From: Burkholderiales bacterium
GTDB lineage: Bacteria > Pseudomonadota > Gammaproteobacteria > Burkholderiales > Burkholderiaceae_B
DNA: 13,530 nucleotides
Reading direction: 5' to 3'
NCBI GenBank assembly: GCA_005788065.1
Contig: SXZD01000147.1
Coordinates: forward strand, 1-13,530
Shown here: positions 5,276 through 11,426 of the stretch, piece after piece
How the letters are laid out: each line of letters opens with the position of its first letter
How positions within the stretch are numbered: the stretch's first letter is position 1
Notes under the pieces: generated by a model
Told to the model about the DNA's origin: nothing
The model's input: only the letters and a program-made list of their open reading frames with translations
Databases searched by the model: none
Translations under genes and position numbers: made by a program

Positions 5276-6202
5276 TTATTCAGGTTGCTGCGCGCGCGCC
5301 ACAGGCGTGTCGTCAGCTTCATGGGCAAAGCGCCGCAAAATATCGCCGGAACGTGCCTGCACCCAGCCCAGCACACGCTGGCGCACACGGGAACGCAAGC
5401 TGCGATCCGGATCATTTTCACGCCGCGCCAGCAAGGCTGACAGACCCGACTGCACGGTCACCTCCACCTGCTCGCGCAACTCCCAAGCGGCCTCTTCGAT
5501 ATCGGGATGCTTGGCATAGGCCGCCGTATCGATGGGTTCATGGAAACGGAAATACATTTTTTCAGGGCGCGGAATGAGCGTGGGACCCATGCCCTTGATG
5601 ATGGGAGGCAATTCCTCAGGCTTGGCGCCCAGCACCTTGGCCAGCCATCGGCCGATGCGGGTTTTCTGGTACTGGTCGTTGTCTACCAGGATGTCGAAAC
5701 AGTCGTCAGCACCCACGGTTGAGAACGGGACAATGGTCGCGCCATGTTCGATGGCCATGCGCGCAAAACCGGTGCGGTTTTTCCAGCGAACGGTATGCTG
5801 CTCGCCCTTGCGTTTCATTACTTCGCCGGCACCGCCTGGATACACGAGAATGAATTCACCGGCTTTCATCATGGCAGCGCAATTGTCGCGCGTGCCATCC
5901 ACAGCACCATTGAATGCGAGCAGCCTGCCCCACAGCGGGGTTTTGAAATGCAGGTGGTAACCGAGCGAACGAACCACGATGCCGCGGCTCTTGGCCAATT
6001 CACGAACCATGAGCACGCCGTCAAGCAGGGCCATGAGCGAATGGTTGCCCACGAACAGGACGGGGCCTTTGGCCGGAATGTGTTCAAGCCCTTCAAACTC
6101 GGGGGAGATCAGAAAGTCCCATGGTGCCAGCGTTGATGCCCACAGCTGCCTCAAGCGCTGCTGGTGGCGGTCAGAAAAGGGCTTGTAGGTCCATCCGTTC
6201 AT
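5276..6202 (-). CDS. PlsC/DGAT-like membrane acyltransferase
   Basis: This 308-residue protein probably transfers fatty acyl groups from acyl-CoA or acyl-ACP to a glycerolipid or similar alcohol. The catalytic block is GNHSLMALLDG at residues about 51-61, where the His-Asp spacing is HX6D rather than the HX4D of classical PlsC. This matches my memory of the bacterial DGAT/TMEM68-like branch. Other supporting segments are GAVDGTRDNCAAMM, LVYPGGAGEVMKRKGEQ (the acceptor-binding glycine motif), RTGFARMAIEHGATIVPF and RPEKMYFRFHEPIDT. A basic C-terminal tail may lie on the membrane. GAGGA five bases before the ATG supports the start. The exact acceptor (lysophospholipid, diacylglycerol or wax alcohol) cannot be told from sequence alone. 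Confidence 0.88.
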   Translation of the reverse strand: MNGWTYKPFSDRHQQRLRQLWASTLAPWDFLISPEFEGLEHIPAKGPVLFVGNHSLMALLDGVLMVRELAKSRGIVVRSLGYHLHFKTPLWGRLLAFNGAVDGTRDNCAAMMKAGEFILVYPGGAGEVMKRKGEQHTVRWKNRTGFARMAIEHGATIVPFSTVGADDCFDILVDNDQYQKTRIGRWLAKVLGAKPEELPPIIKGMGPTLIPRPEKMYFRFHEPIDTAAYAKHPDIEEAAWELREQVEVTVQSGLSALLARRENDPDRSLRSRVRQRVLGWVQARSGDILRRFAHEADDTPVARAQQPE

Positions 6203-6356
6203 GCTGATCCTCGCTGGGGTTTCGGATGGCTGCAGACTGAACTATGTGTGCGCCCGCTCACCGAACCCGCTGGTTGGCTGATGAAGCAAGTCTAAACTGA
6301 AATGACATGCAATGCGCAGCGGTAAGATACACAGCGCAAGCATGTGATGCGATCTT

Positions 6357-6662
6357 TTACTCTGCCAACCAGATGACGATTCCCAACCCGGGTACCAGCA
6401 AAGACGCGGTGAGTTTCAGCAGCTCAACGGCAACGTCACGGTCTGTTACTTTTTCGCGCGGTTGGTCTTGCGATTCTAGCGAGACCAAGCCCTGCGCAAG
6501 ATTTTCTGCGCGTCTGAGCTCAATCTGCTGTACCCGGGCTTGCTCAGCCTGCGCATATCGCGCCCCCCAGCCATCGAGCCCTGCTGCAAAGCACGACTGC
6601 GGCCAGGGCAGAACCGCCGCAAATGCCAACGCAAATACCAGATGCCTGAAAACGGTGACCAC
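6357..6662 (-). CDS. Small exported hypothetical protein with hydrophobic C-terminus, GTG start
   Basis: The chosen start is the GTG at 6662, because GGAG (6672-6669) lies exactly 6 bases upstream. The in-frame ATG codons at 6683 and 6761 have no such site. The 101-residue product begins with a signal peptide (FRHLVFALAFAAVLPWP, cleavage likely after SCFA). A charged helix follows (YAQAEQARVQQIELRRAENL) and the protein ends in LLKLTASLLVPGLGIVIWL, a possible membrane anchor. The family is not recognised. It lies 111 bp downstream of the ArsR repressor on the same strand and could be a tail gene of that operon or independent. Confidence 0.6.
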   Translation of the reverse strand: MVTVFRHLVFALAFAAVLPWPQSCFAAGLDGWGARYAQAEQARVQQIELRRAENLAQGLVSLESQDQPREKVTDRDVAVELLKLTASLLVPGLGIVIWLAE

Positions 6663-6773
6663 GATGCACTCCTGTAAAGTCATGGTCACATGGTAAGAAT
6701 ACCGGAAGCATTTCTGCACTACCCGAGCAGGCACCTCCCCTGCGGAAAAGCGGCGCGACACCGTGAAGAAAAA

Positions 6774-7109
6774 TCACGCACCGCAGTAGGCGCGATACAG
6801 AACATCCAGAATCTTGAGCGCCACCGGATCGACCACCCGGTAATACATGTAACGCCCGTCGCGTCTCGCCTCTATGAGACCCTCGGTGCGCAGCACACCG
6901 ATCTGCTGGGACAGGGTCGGCTGCACAATGCCGGTGGCCGCTGATAACTGACCGACATTTTTTTCGCCTTCAACCAACTGGCACAACAGCAACAGGCGTT
7001 CGGGGTTGGCCAGCACGCGCAAAAAGTCAGCCGCACGACCCGCAGACTCCTGAATCATGGAAAGGTCTGCCTCGCGCAGCGAACGCGGAACCTGCAAAGC
7101 GCGACTCAT
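6774..7109 (-). CDS. bigR: ArsR-family persulfide-sensing repressor, BigR/SqrR type
   Basis: This 111-residue winged-helix regulator shows the ArsR core LANPERLLLLCQLVEGE (about 33-49), a recognition-helix segment VQPTLSQQIGVLRTEGLI (62-79) and the wing ARRDGRYMYYRV. Cys43 and Cys109 are 66 residues apart, as in the sensor pairs of SqrR (41/107) and BigR (42/108), which form di- or tetrasulfide bridges with reactive sulfur and release DNA. The metal-binding ELCVCDL motif of arsenic sensors is absent. The gene overlaps the upstream persulfide-dioxygenase-like gene by 4 bp (ATGA), so translation is coupled. It most likely represses both arms of the divergent sulfur locus from the operator at 8032-8047. 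Confidence 0.88.
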   Translation of the reverse strand: MSRALQVPRSLREADLSMIQESAGRAADFLRVLANPERLLLLCQLVEGEKNVGQLSAATGIVQPTLSQQIGVLRTEGLIEARRDGRYMYYRVVDPVALKILDVLYRAYCGA

Positions 7110-7969
7110 AACACATCCACCGGAATCTGAAGATAACGTTTGCCGTTGGCAGAGGGCTCAGGCAATTTGCCTGCCCTCACATTGACCTGGATGGACGGAA
7201 CGATGAGAACCGGCATCTCAAGCGTGGCATCGCGCGCCGTTCGCATAGCTACGAACTGCTCTTCGGAAACACCGTCGTGGATATGCACGTTGCGTTGCCG
7301 CTGCTCTGCAACCGTGCTGACATGCTGCACCGCACGCGCTGTGGTCGGATAGTCGTGACACATGTACAGACGCGTGCTACCCGGCCGCCGCAGCAGCATG
7401 CGGATCGAACGGAACAGATTGTGTGCGTTGCCACCGGGAAAGTCGCAGCGGGCTGTACCGACATCCGGCATGAACAGGGTGTCGCCCACAAAAACCGCAT
7501 CGCCCACCTCAAAAGCCATGCACGCCGGCGTATGCCCAGGCATGGCCAGCGCTGTCAACTGCAGGCTGCCGAACTGCAACTGCTGGCCGTCGTACAGCAG
7601 CACATCAAAATCGCTGCCGTCCGCCTTGAACCCATTTCCAAACTGGAAAACACTGGAAAACACTTTTTGCACATCACGGATTTTTTCACTGATGGCGATC
7701 TTGCCCCCCACCTTTTCGCGGAGGTAAGGCGCAGCACTCAGATGATCTGCATGCGCGTGCGTCTCAAGGATATAAACAGGCTGCAGTTGGTGCTGCCGGA
7801 TAAATGCAATCACTTCATCTGCATGCTGCGTGCGGGTTCGACCTGACTTGTTGTCGAAGTCCAGCACAGAATCAATGATGACGCACTCGGTGCCCTGCCC
7901 TGCATGTACCACGTAGGTGAAGGTTGCGGTTTTTTCGTCAAAGAATGTCTGAACAGATGCAGATTCCAT
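7106..7969 (-). CDS. Metallo-beta-lactamase-fold persulfide dioxygenase (ETHE1/Blh-like)
   Basis: This 287-residue enzyme probably oxidises glutathione persulfide or related sulfane sulfur to sulfite, using one iron. The metal motif THAHADH is at residues 70-76 (His71, His73, Asp75, His76). It is followed by PGHTPAC (His146), VGDTLFMPDVGTARCDFPGG (Asp163) and MCHDY (His205). The DVGTARCDFPGG segment separates persulfide dioxygenases from glyoxalase II and true beta-lactamases. The rhodanese or DUF442 domain fused to Blh in some BigR operons is absent. GGGGG five bases before the ATG supports the start. Sulfite made here could be exported by the TauE/SafE protein encoded divergently. The gene leads the operon with the repressor. 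Confidence 0.9.
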   Translation of the reverse strand: MESASVQTFFDEKTATFTYVVHAGQGTECVIIDSVLDFDNKSGRTRTQHADEVIAFIRQHQLQPVYILETHAHADHLSAAPYLREKVGGKIAISEKIRDVQKVFSSVFQFGNGFKADGSDFDVLLYDGQQLQFGSLQLTALAMPGHTPACMAFEVGDAVFVGDTLFMPDVGTARCDFPGGNAHNLFRSIRMLLRRPGSTRLYMCHDYPTTARAVQHVSTVAEQRQRNVHIHDGVSEEQFVAMRTARDATLEMPVLIVPSIQVNVRAGKLPEPSANGKRYLQIPVDVL

Positions 7970-8029
7970 GAAATCCCCCGGATCGGAACAGCGTCACAAT
8001 CAAGCAACAATCAATATACTTTAAAAAAC

Positions 8030-8058
8030 ATTATATTTACAAATATATTATTTAGCAA
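8030..8058 (-). promoter_or_regulatory. Promoter of the dioxygenase-repressor operon
   Basis: On the minus strand TTGCTA (8058-8053), a 17-bp spacer and a perfect TATAAT (8035-8030) form a good sigma70-type promoter. Transcription would start near 8023, giving a leader of about 54 nt. Confidence 0.7.
8032..8047. promoter_or_regulatory. AT-rich palindromic operator, likely BigR box
   Basis: TATATTT (8032-8038) and AAATATA (8041-8047) are inverted arms around AC. The palindrome covers most of the -10 and part of the spacer of the minus-strand promoter. It also overlaps the probable -35/spacer region of the plus-strand promoter. BigR in Xylella and Agrobacterium is known to bind a TA-rich palindrome over a -10 element, and the repressor gene here lies in the controlled operon. 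Binding itself is inferred. Confidence 0.62.
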
Positions 8059-8064
8059 TACTAT
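8036..8064 (+). promoter_or_regulatory. Possible promoter of the sulfur-transport operon
   Basis: TTTACA (8036-8041), a 17-bp spacer and TACTAT (8059-8064) would start transcription at or next to the ATG at 8071, giving a leaderless mRNA. An alternative pair is TTAAAA (8021-8026) with TATATT (8044-8049), which would give a leader of about 15 nt. Neither choice provides a Shine-Dalgarno site. Confidence 0.4.
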
Positions 8065-8070
8065 ATCCGC

Positions 8071-8889
8071 ATGGATATCAATCTCGTCAATCTTGCTGCT
8101 GGGGGTGCAGGCATCGGGGCCATCATGGGCATCACCGGCGCAGGCGGTGGCATACTGTCCGTTCCCCTTCTGGTCATGGGTATCGGGCTGCCGCTTCAGC
8201 AGGCCAGCCCCATCGCACTGATGGCCATCAGCGCAGCGGCCATGCTGGCTGCATTCATCGGGCTGTACCGGAAAAACCTGCGCTACCGTGCAGCCGCCCT
8301 CATGGCCTGCGCGGGTCTGGCAGGGTCGCCGTTGGGTCTGCTGATCGCTGCTCGCCTTCCTTCAGCGCCACTTCAGGCCTTGTTCGGTGGGGTGCTTGTA
8401 TGGGTTGCCGTGCGGGGATTGCGCAAAGAGACAGTTGAATCGGCTGACAACAACACCGAAAACGCACCGCCCTGCCGCCTTGACCCCACTGTAGGCCGTC
8501 TGGTCTGGACTAATCCATGCGCACGCGCCCTCGCGGGTAGCGGTCTGCTGGCTGGTTTCATGGCCGGGCTTCTGGGTGTGGGCGGCGGTTTCGTGCTCAT
8601 CCCGGCCCTGCAACGCTATACCGACCTGGATGCATCGTCGATTGTTGCCACCTCACTGGGCGTGCTGGCGCTGGTGACAGGCGGGTCTGCCCTGATGGCA
8701 GCGGCCGGTGGCGGCGTGATGTGGGCATCTGCCATTCCGTTTGTCGCTGGCGCAATCGGCGGACTGGCGGCCGGTAAACTCGTGGAGCCACATCTTCGGG
8801 CCCAGTCAGTGGCCCGCGCATTCAGTTGGCTCGCACTGGCCACCGGCGCGCTGATGCTCGTAAAGGCTTTGGCGCCACTATTTGTTTGA
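8071..8889 (+). CDS. TauE/SafE-family sulfite/sulfur-compound permease
   Basis: This 272-residue polytopic inner-membrane protein is built from two similar halves joined by a hydrophilic loop at about residues 118-145. Each half opens with a glycine-rich helix: GIGAIMGITGAGGGILSVP in the first and LLAGFMAGLLGVGGGFVLIP in the second. This repeat is the TauE/SafE signature, and about eight membrane helices are expected. Relatives export sulfite or sulfoacetate, or import sulfur compounds. Beside a persulfide dioxygenase, sulfite export is the simplest role. The start has no Shine-Dalgarno site, suggesting leaderless translation. The stop is 16 bases before the next gene's start. Confidence 0.9.
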   Translation: MDINLVNLAAGGAGIGAIMGITGAGGGILSVPLLVMGIGLPLQQASPIALMAISAAAMLAAFIGLYRKNLRYRAAALMACAGLAGSPLGLLIAARLPSAPLQALFGGVLVWVAVRGLRKETVESADNNTENAPPCRLDPTVGRLVWTNPCARALAGSGLLAGFMAGLLGVGGGFVLIPALQRYTDLDASSIVATSLGVLALVTGGSALMAAAGGGVMWASAIPFVAGAIGGLAAGKLVEPHLRAQSVARAFSWLALATGALMLVKALAPLFV

Positions 8890-8905
8890 TGAAGGAGAAC
8901 CCGAG

Positions 8906-9352
8906 GTGATCACCATTGATCTTGCACACTTCACACCCCTGCCCTCGCTGGCCGGAGGCCTTCTGATCGGACTGGGCGCAGCCCTGTTGCTGGTCTTCTG
9001 CGGTCGCGTCATGGGTATCAGCGGCATTGTCGGTGGCTTGATGGACAATCAGCAAGGCAACACCGGCCACTACGGATGGCGCATCGCCTTTCTGGCGGGA
9101 CTGTTTGCAGCCAGTTTTGTGTGGCAGCAGTTTGCGTCACTACCCGATGTTCAGATGGTGGCAGGCAACGGGATGATCGTGATGGCCGGCCTGCTGGTCG
9201 GTTTTGGTACGCGCATGGGTTCGGGTTGCACCAGCGGACATGCAGTATGCGGACTGGCCCGCCTGTCGCCCCGTTCAATGGTGGCAACCGCTGCGTTCAT
9301 GGCCAGTGGCTTTGTCACGGCCAGTCTCATACTGCATGCAATCGGAGTCTGA
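8906..9352 (+). CDS. YeeE/YedE-family sulfur transporter, half-size subunit 1
   Basis: This 148-residue membrane protein has about four helices. The GTG at 8906 is chosen because AGGAG lies 8 bases upstream; an upstream in-frame TTG at 8882 would overlap the previous gene. The core GRVMGISGIVGG (33-44) and the motif MGSGCTSGHAVCGLARLS (104-121, Cys108 and Cys115) are diagnostic of the sulfur-transport YeeE/YedE (DUF395) family. In the full-length thiosulfate importer YeeE, the conserved cysteines relay the sulfur substrate across the membrane. Here the protein is half-size and paired with the next gene, like the PmpA/PmpB pairs found in BigR operons. Direction of transport is uncertain. Confidence 0.88.
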   Translation: MITIDLAHFTPLPSLAGGLLIGLGAALLLVFCGRVMGISGIVGGLMDNQQGNTGHYGWRIAFLAGLFAASFVWQQFASLPDVQMVAGNGMIVMAGLLVGFGTRMGSGCTSGHAVCGLARLSPRSMVATAAFMASGFVTASLILHAIGV

Positions 9353-9353
9353 C

Positions 9354-9791
9354 ATGGCATTCACACAGTATCTCGCGGCCGCCGCCAGCGGCCTTGTGTT
9401 CGGCATCGGACTGATCCTGTCGGGCATGACCAATCCCTGGAAAGTGCGGCATTTTCTGGATGTATCCTCGGCATGGGACCCCAGCCTGGCATTTGTGATG
9501 ATGGGCGCCATTCCGGTGGCGTGGCTGGCATATCACTTGACTGAGAAGCGTCACCGCACTTTGCTGCAGCAACCCTTGCATCTGCCCGGCACCCGCAACA
9601 TCACGCGCGAACTGGTGGCCGGCAGCCTGCTGTTCGGTATTGGCTGGGCGATGGCGGGCTTCTGCCCAGGACCGGCCATTGCAGCCGCAGGGGCGGGCAT
9701 CAAGCCAGCCATCCTGTTTCTCGGTGCGATGCTGGCCGGCATGTGGCTGCACGACAAAATCTATCTGAAGGCAAGGCAGGCCGTGGGCTGA
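9354..9791 (+). CDS. YeeE/YedE-family sulfur transporter, half-size subunit 2
   Basis: This 145-residue membrane protein starts one base after the preceding stop, with GGAG 7 bases before the ATG. The N-terminal half (GLVFGIGLILSGMTNPWKV, residues 13-31) and the motif GIGWAMAGFCPGPAIAAAG (95-113, single conserved Cys104) match the second half of a full-length YeeE. About four helices are expected. It most likely pairs with the product of 8906-9352 to form one complete channel. The substrate may be a reduced sulfur species such as thiosulfate or persulfide sulfur. It is the last gene of the plus-strand sulfur operon and converges on the potassium-channel gene with 21 bp between the stops. Confidence 0.88.
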   Translation: MAFTQYLAAAASGLVFGIGLILSGMTNPWKVRHFLDVSSAWDPSLAFVMMGAIPVAWLAYHLTEKRHRTLLQQPLHLPGTRNITRELVAGSLLFGIGWAMAGFCPGPAIAAAGAGIKPAILFLGAMLAGMWLHDKIYLKARQAVG

Positions 9792-9812
9792 ACCGGCCAG
9801 CACCCAGGCGGT

Positions 9813-10310
9813 TTAACTGTGTCTGCCAGAACGGTCGCGTTCAGTCAGCCAATACTTCTGCATTTCGATGAACAGAAAAGACGCTGACCAGGTTACCAGC
9901 AACAAACCGGTCAGCGCCTCAATGCCGCACAGGTAGCGCGCATAGCCCTGTACCACATAGTCGCCATATCCCACCGTGGTAAAAGTCACAAACGACAAAT
10001 ACACACAATCGAGCAGCGCGCCGTGACCTGACGCCTCCCCGACCAGATTGCCCATACCCTGAAGACCGAACGTAAACCAGTACCCCAACCCGAAGATCCA
10101 GATTTCCAGCACATGCGTCAGAAAGACGCAAGCCACGCCCAGCAGCACGCGGTAGCGCGCGGCAATGTGCGACACCGTAGGCAAGGTTCGGTCCAGTTTG
10201 TTGAGCACTTCATAGTGCAGCAGGATGCAGACGGCAACGAGCAAGGAATTCAGTGCGAATGCAAGAATCAGTTGCATGGCTGACAACTTGTATGAGAACA
10301 CCTCCATCAT
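9813..10310 (-). CDS. Two-pore-helix potassium channel family protein
   Basis: This is an inner-membrane protein of up to 165 residues. It has helices at about 13-35 (LILAFALNSLLVAVCILLHY) and 53-80 (LLGVACVFLTHVLEIWIF), a pore loop and a last helix at about 130-150. The selectivity filter TTVGYGD (110s) is the hallmark of potassium channels. There is no cytosolic RCK/TrkA-N domain, so gating ligands are unknown. The start is uncertain: ATG codons at 10310 and 10307 open the frame, and an ATG at 10277 sits closer to the first helix, but none has a clear ribosome-binding site. Neighbours suggest no link to the sulfur operon. Confidence 0.85.
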   Translation of the reverse strand: MMEVFSYKLSAMQLILAFALNSLLVAVCILLHYEVLNKLDRTLPTVSHIAARYRVLLGVACVFLTHVLEIWIFGLGYWFTFGLQGMGNLVGEASGHGALLDCVYLSFVTFTTVGYGDYVVQGYARYLCGIEALTGLLLVTWSASFLFIEMQKYWLTERDRSGRHS

Positions 10311-10414
10311 AGCGCAGCGCTACAGCAGATGCGGTGCGCTGCTCAGTGGCCGTCAACCGCAATCGACTTCTGTCAAACCCGGGCAGTGTCAGCCTTTTCT
10401 GCAAGCAAGGGCCA

Positions 10415-10440
10415 GCGGGTACCATCCCCTGCGGGTACCC
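10415..10440. repeat. Short repeat GCGGGTACC, also an inverted repeat
   Basis: GCGGGTACC occurs at 10415-10423 and 10431-10439. Because GGTACC is its own complement, GGGTACC (10417-10423) and GGTACCC (10434-10440) can also form a 7-bp stem with a 10-base loop. It lies just past the stop of the minus-strand diiron gene. No T tract follows on that strand, so it may only protect the transcript's 3' end or be chance. Confidence 0.35.
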
Positions 10441-10451
10441 AAAGCGAAATA

Positions 10452-11306
10452 TCAATGCGCTGCCGCATGCATCGCCCGCAACGCCACAACCGGGTCGCCG
10501 GTTTCATTCCACGCAGCAAGCCAAGCTGGATAATTGTGCAGGTCGCCCTCTTTGGACGGATGAAAAGACGGACGGTAGTAGCGCAGAATTCTGGGCAGCA
10601 TGGACGAGAACAAACCTTTGCGGCCAAACAGCCACGGCAGATTTTTTAAATGCAGGGAAAGTCGCTCGCGCCGTGAAAAGCCATCCACCTGCAACAGGAT
10701 GTCGCACAGACGGTACATGGCAATCACGACCATTACGGTCGCAAGCGACATGGCCCCCACCCGCATCAGATAACCGCCTTTTGCAGATTTGATATAGACA
10801 TCAAACGCAACATGCCGGTGCTCCATTTCTTCAATTGCATGCCAACCCAGCAGCGCCCTGACCTTTTCATCTGCCCCATCCAGCGTGGCCTTTTTTGCAA
10901 AAAACGTGTCGGCCAACAGCGCTGTGAAATGCTCGAATGCAGCAGTCAGCGCCAGATTGAAGCGTGGTGAAAACGTGCTCTGCATCAATTCCAGTGCATG
11001 ACGCTCAAAGCGGAGAATGGCATCGACCGGCACGCCCTGCTTCTTAAGCAGCTCGTTAAACCCCATGTGCTGCATGCCATGTTGCCCCTCTTGCCGGATG
11101 AAACCCTTGACGTCGGCCAACAGGGCGGGATCTTTCACGCCATCGCGGAAATTGCGCACGCTGCTGATGAAATAGCGCTCACCGTCAGGGAATGTCAGTT
11201 GGAAGCCATCTACCACCCGTGTCTTGTAGGCATCGCCTGCAAACCACCAGCGCGGAATACTTTCGTCCAGACCAAAATCAATTTTTTCACGTGCACTGAC
11301 CTGCAT
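10452..11306 (-). CDS. Ferritin-like diiron protein, PF10118-type 'metal-dependent hydrolase'
   Basis: This 284-residue soluble protein of the family annotated 'predicted metal-dependent hydrolase' (COG3687/PF10118) has regularly placed Glu/His ligands typical of a diiron four-helix bundle. They are Glu73 and His76 in FIRQEGQH, Glu125 and His126 in ALTAAFEHFTA, and His156 to His163 in WHAIEEMEHR, followed by VAFDVY. The true reaction of the family is not settled, and an oxidase- or desaturase-like activity would suit the fold better than hydrolysis. The ATG at 11306 is preferred over a TTG at 11312 because GGGAG ends 6 bases before it. The AraC-type regulator is encoded divergently, a common pairing for this family, and is its likely regulator. 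Confidence 0.85.
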   Translation of the reverse strand: MQVSAREKIDFGLDESIPRWWFAGDAYKTRVVDGFQLTFPDGERYFISSVRNFRDGVKDPALLADVKGFIRQEGQHGMQHMGFNELLKKQGVPVDAILRFERHALELMQSTFSPRFNLALTAAFEHFTALLADTFFAKKATLDGADEKVRALLGWHAIEEMEHRHVAFDVYIKSAKGGYLMRVGAMSLATVMVVIAMYRLCDILLQVDGFSRRERLSLHLKNLPWLFGRKGLFSSMLPRILRYYRPSFHPSKEGDLHNYPAWLAAWNETGDPVVALRAMHAAAH

Positions 11307-11426
11307 TTCCAACTCCCTCTTCTTCCTGATGTCACGCGCCCACTACAGAGCAGACAGTCGTATTGTTGCGGACGGGCACAAGCAGTGCGATGATGCAAAC
11401 TGCCAAAAAGGAACCGAACACGACAG
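11307..11426. promoter_or_regulatory. 120-bp divergent spacer between the diiron gene and the AraC regulator
   Basis: Both promoters and any regulator site must lie here, because the two genes start at opposite ends. I found no strong -35/-10 pair and no clear repeated half-sites. The only firm element is the GGGAG ribosome-binding site of the minus-strand gene (11313-11317). Confidence 0.4.

Noticed and set aside
7106..7969. Beta-lactamase or glyoxalase II reading of the metallo-beta-lactamase-fold gene
   Set aside because: The DVGTARCDFPGG segment and the sulfur-gene context fit persulfide dioxygenase better. No signal peptide is present, as would be expected for a beta-lactamase.
9791..9813. 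AACCG...CGGTT hairpin between convergent stops as a terminator
   Set aside because: The stem is only 5 bp with a 13-base loop and no T tract.
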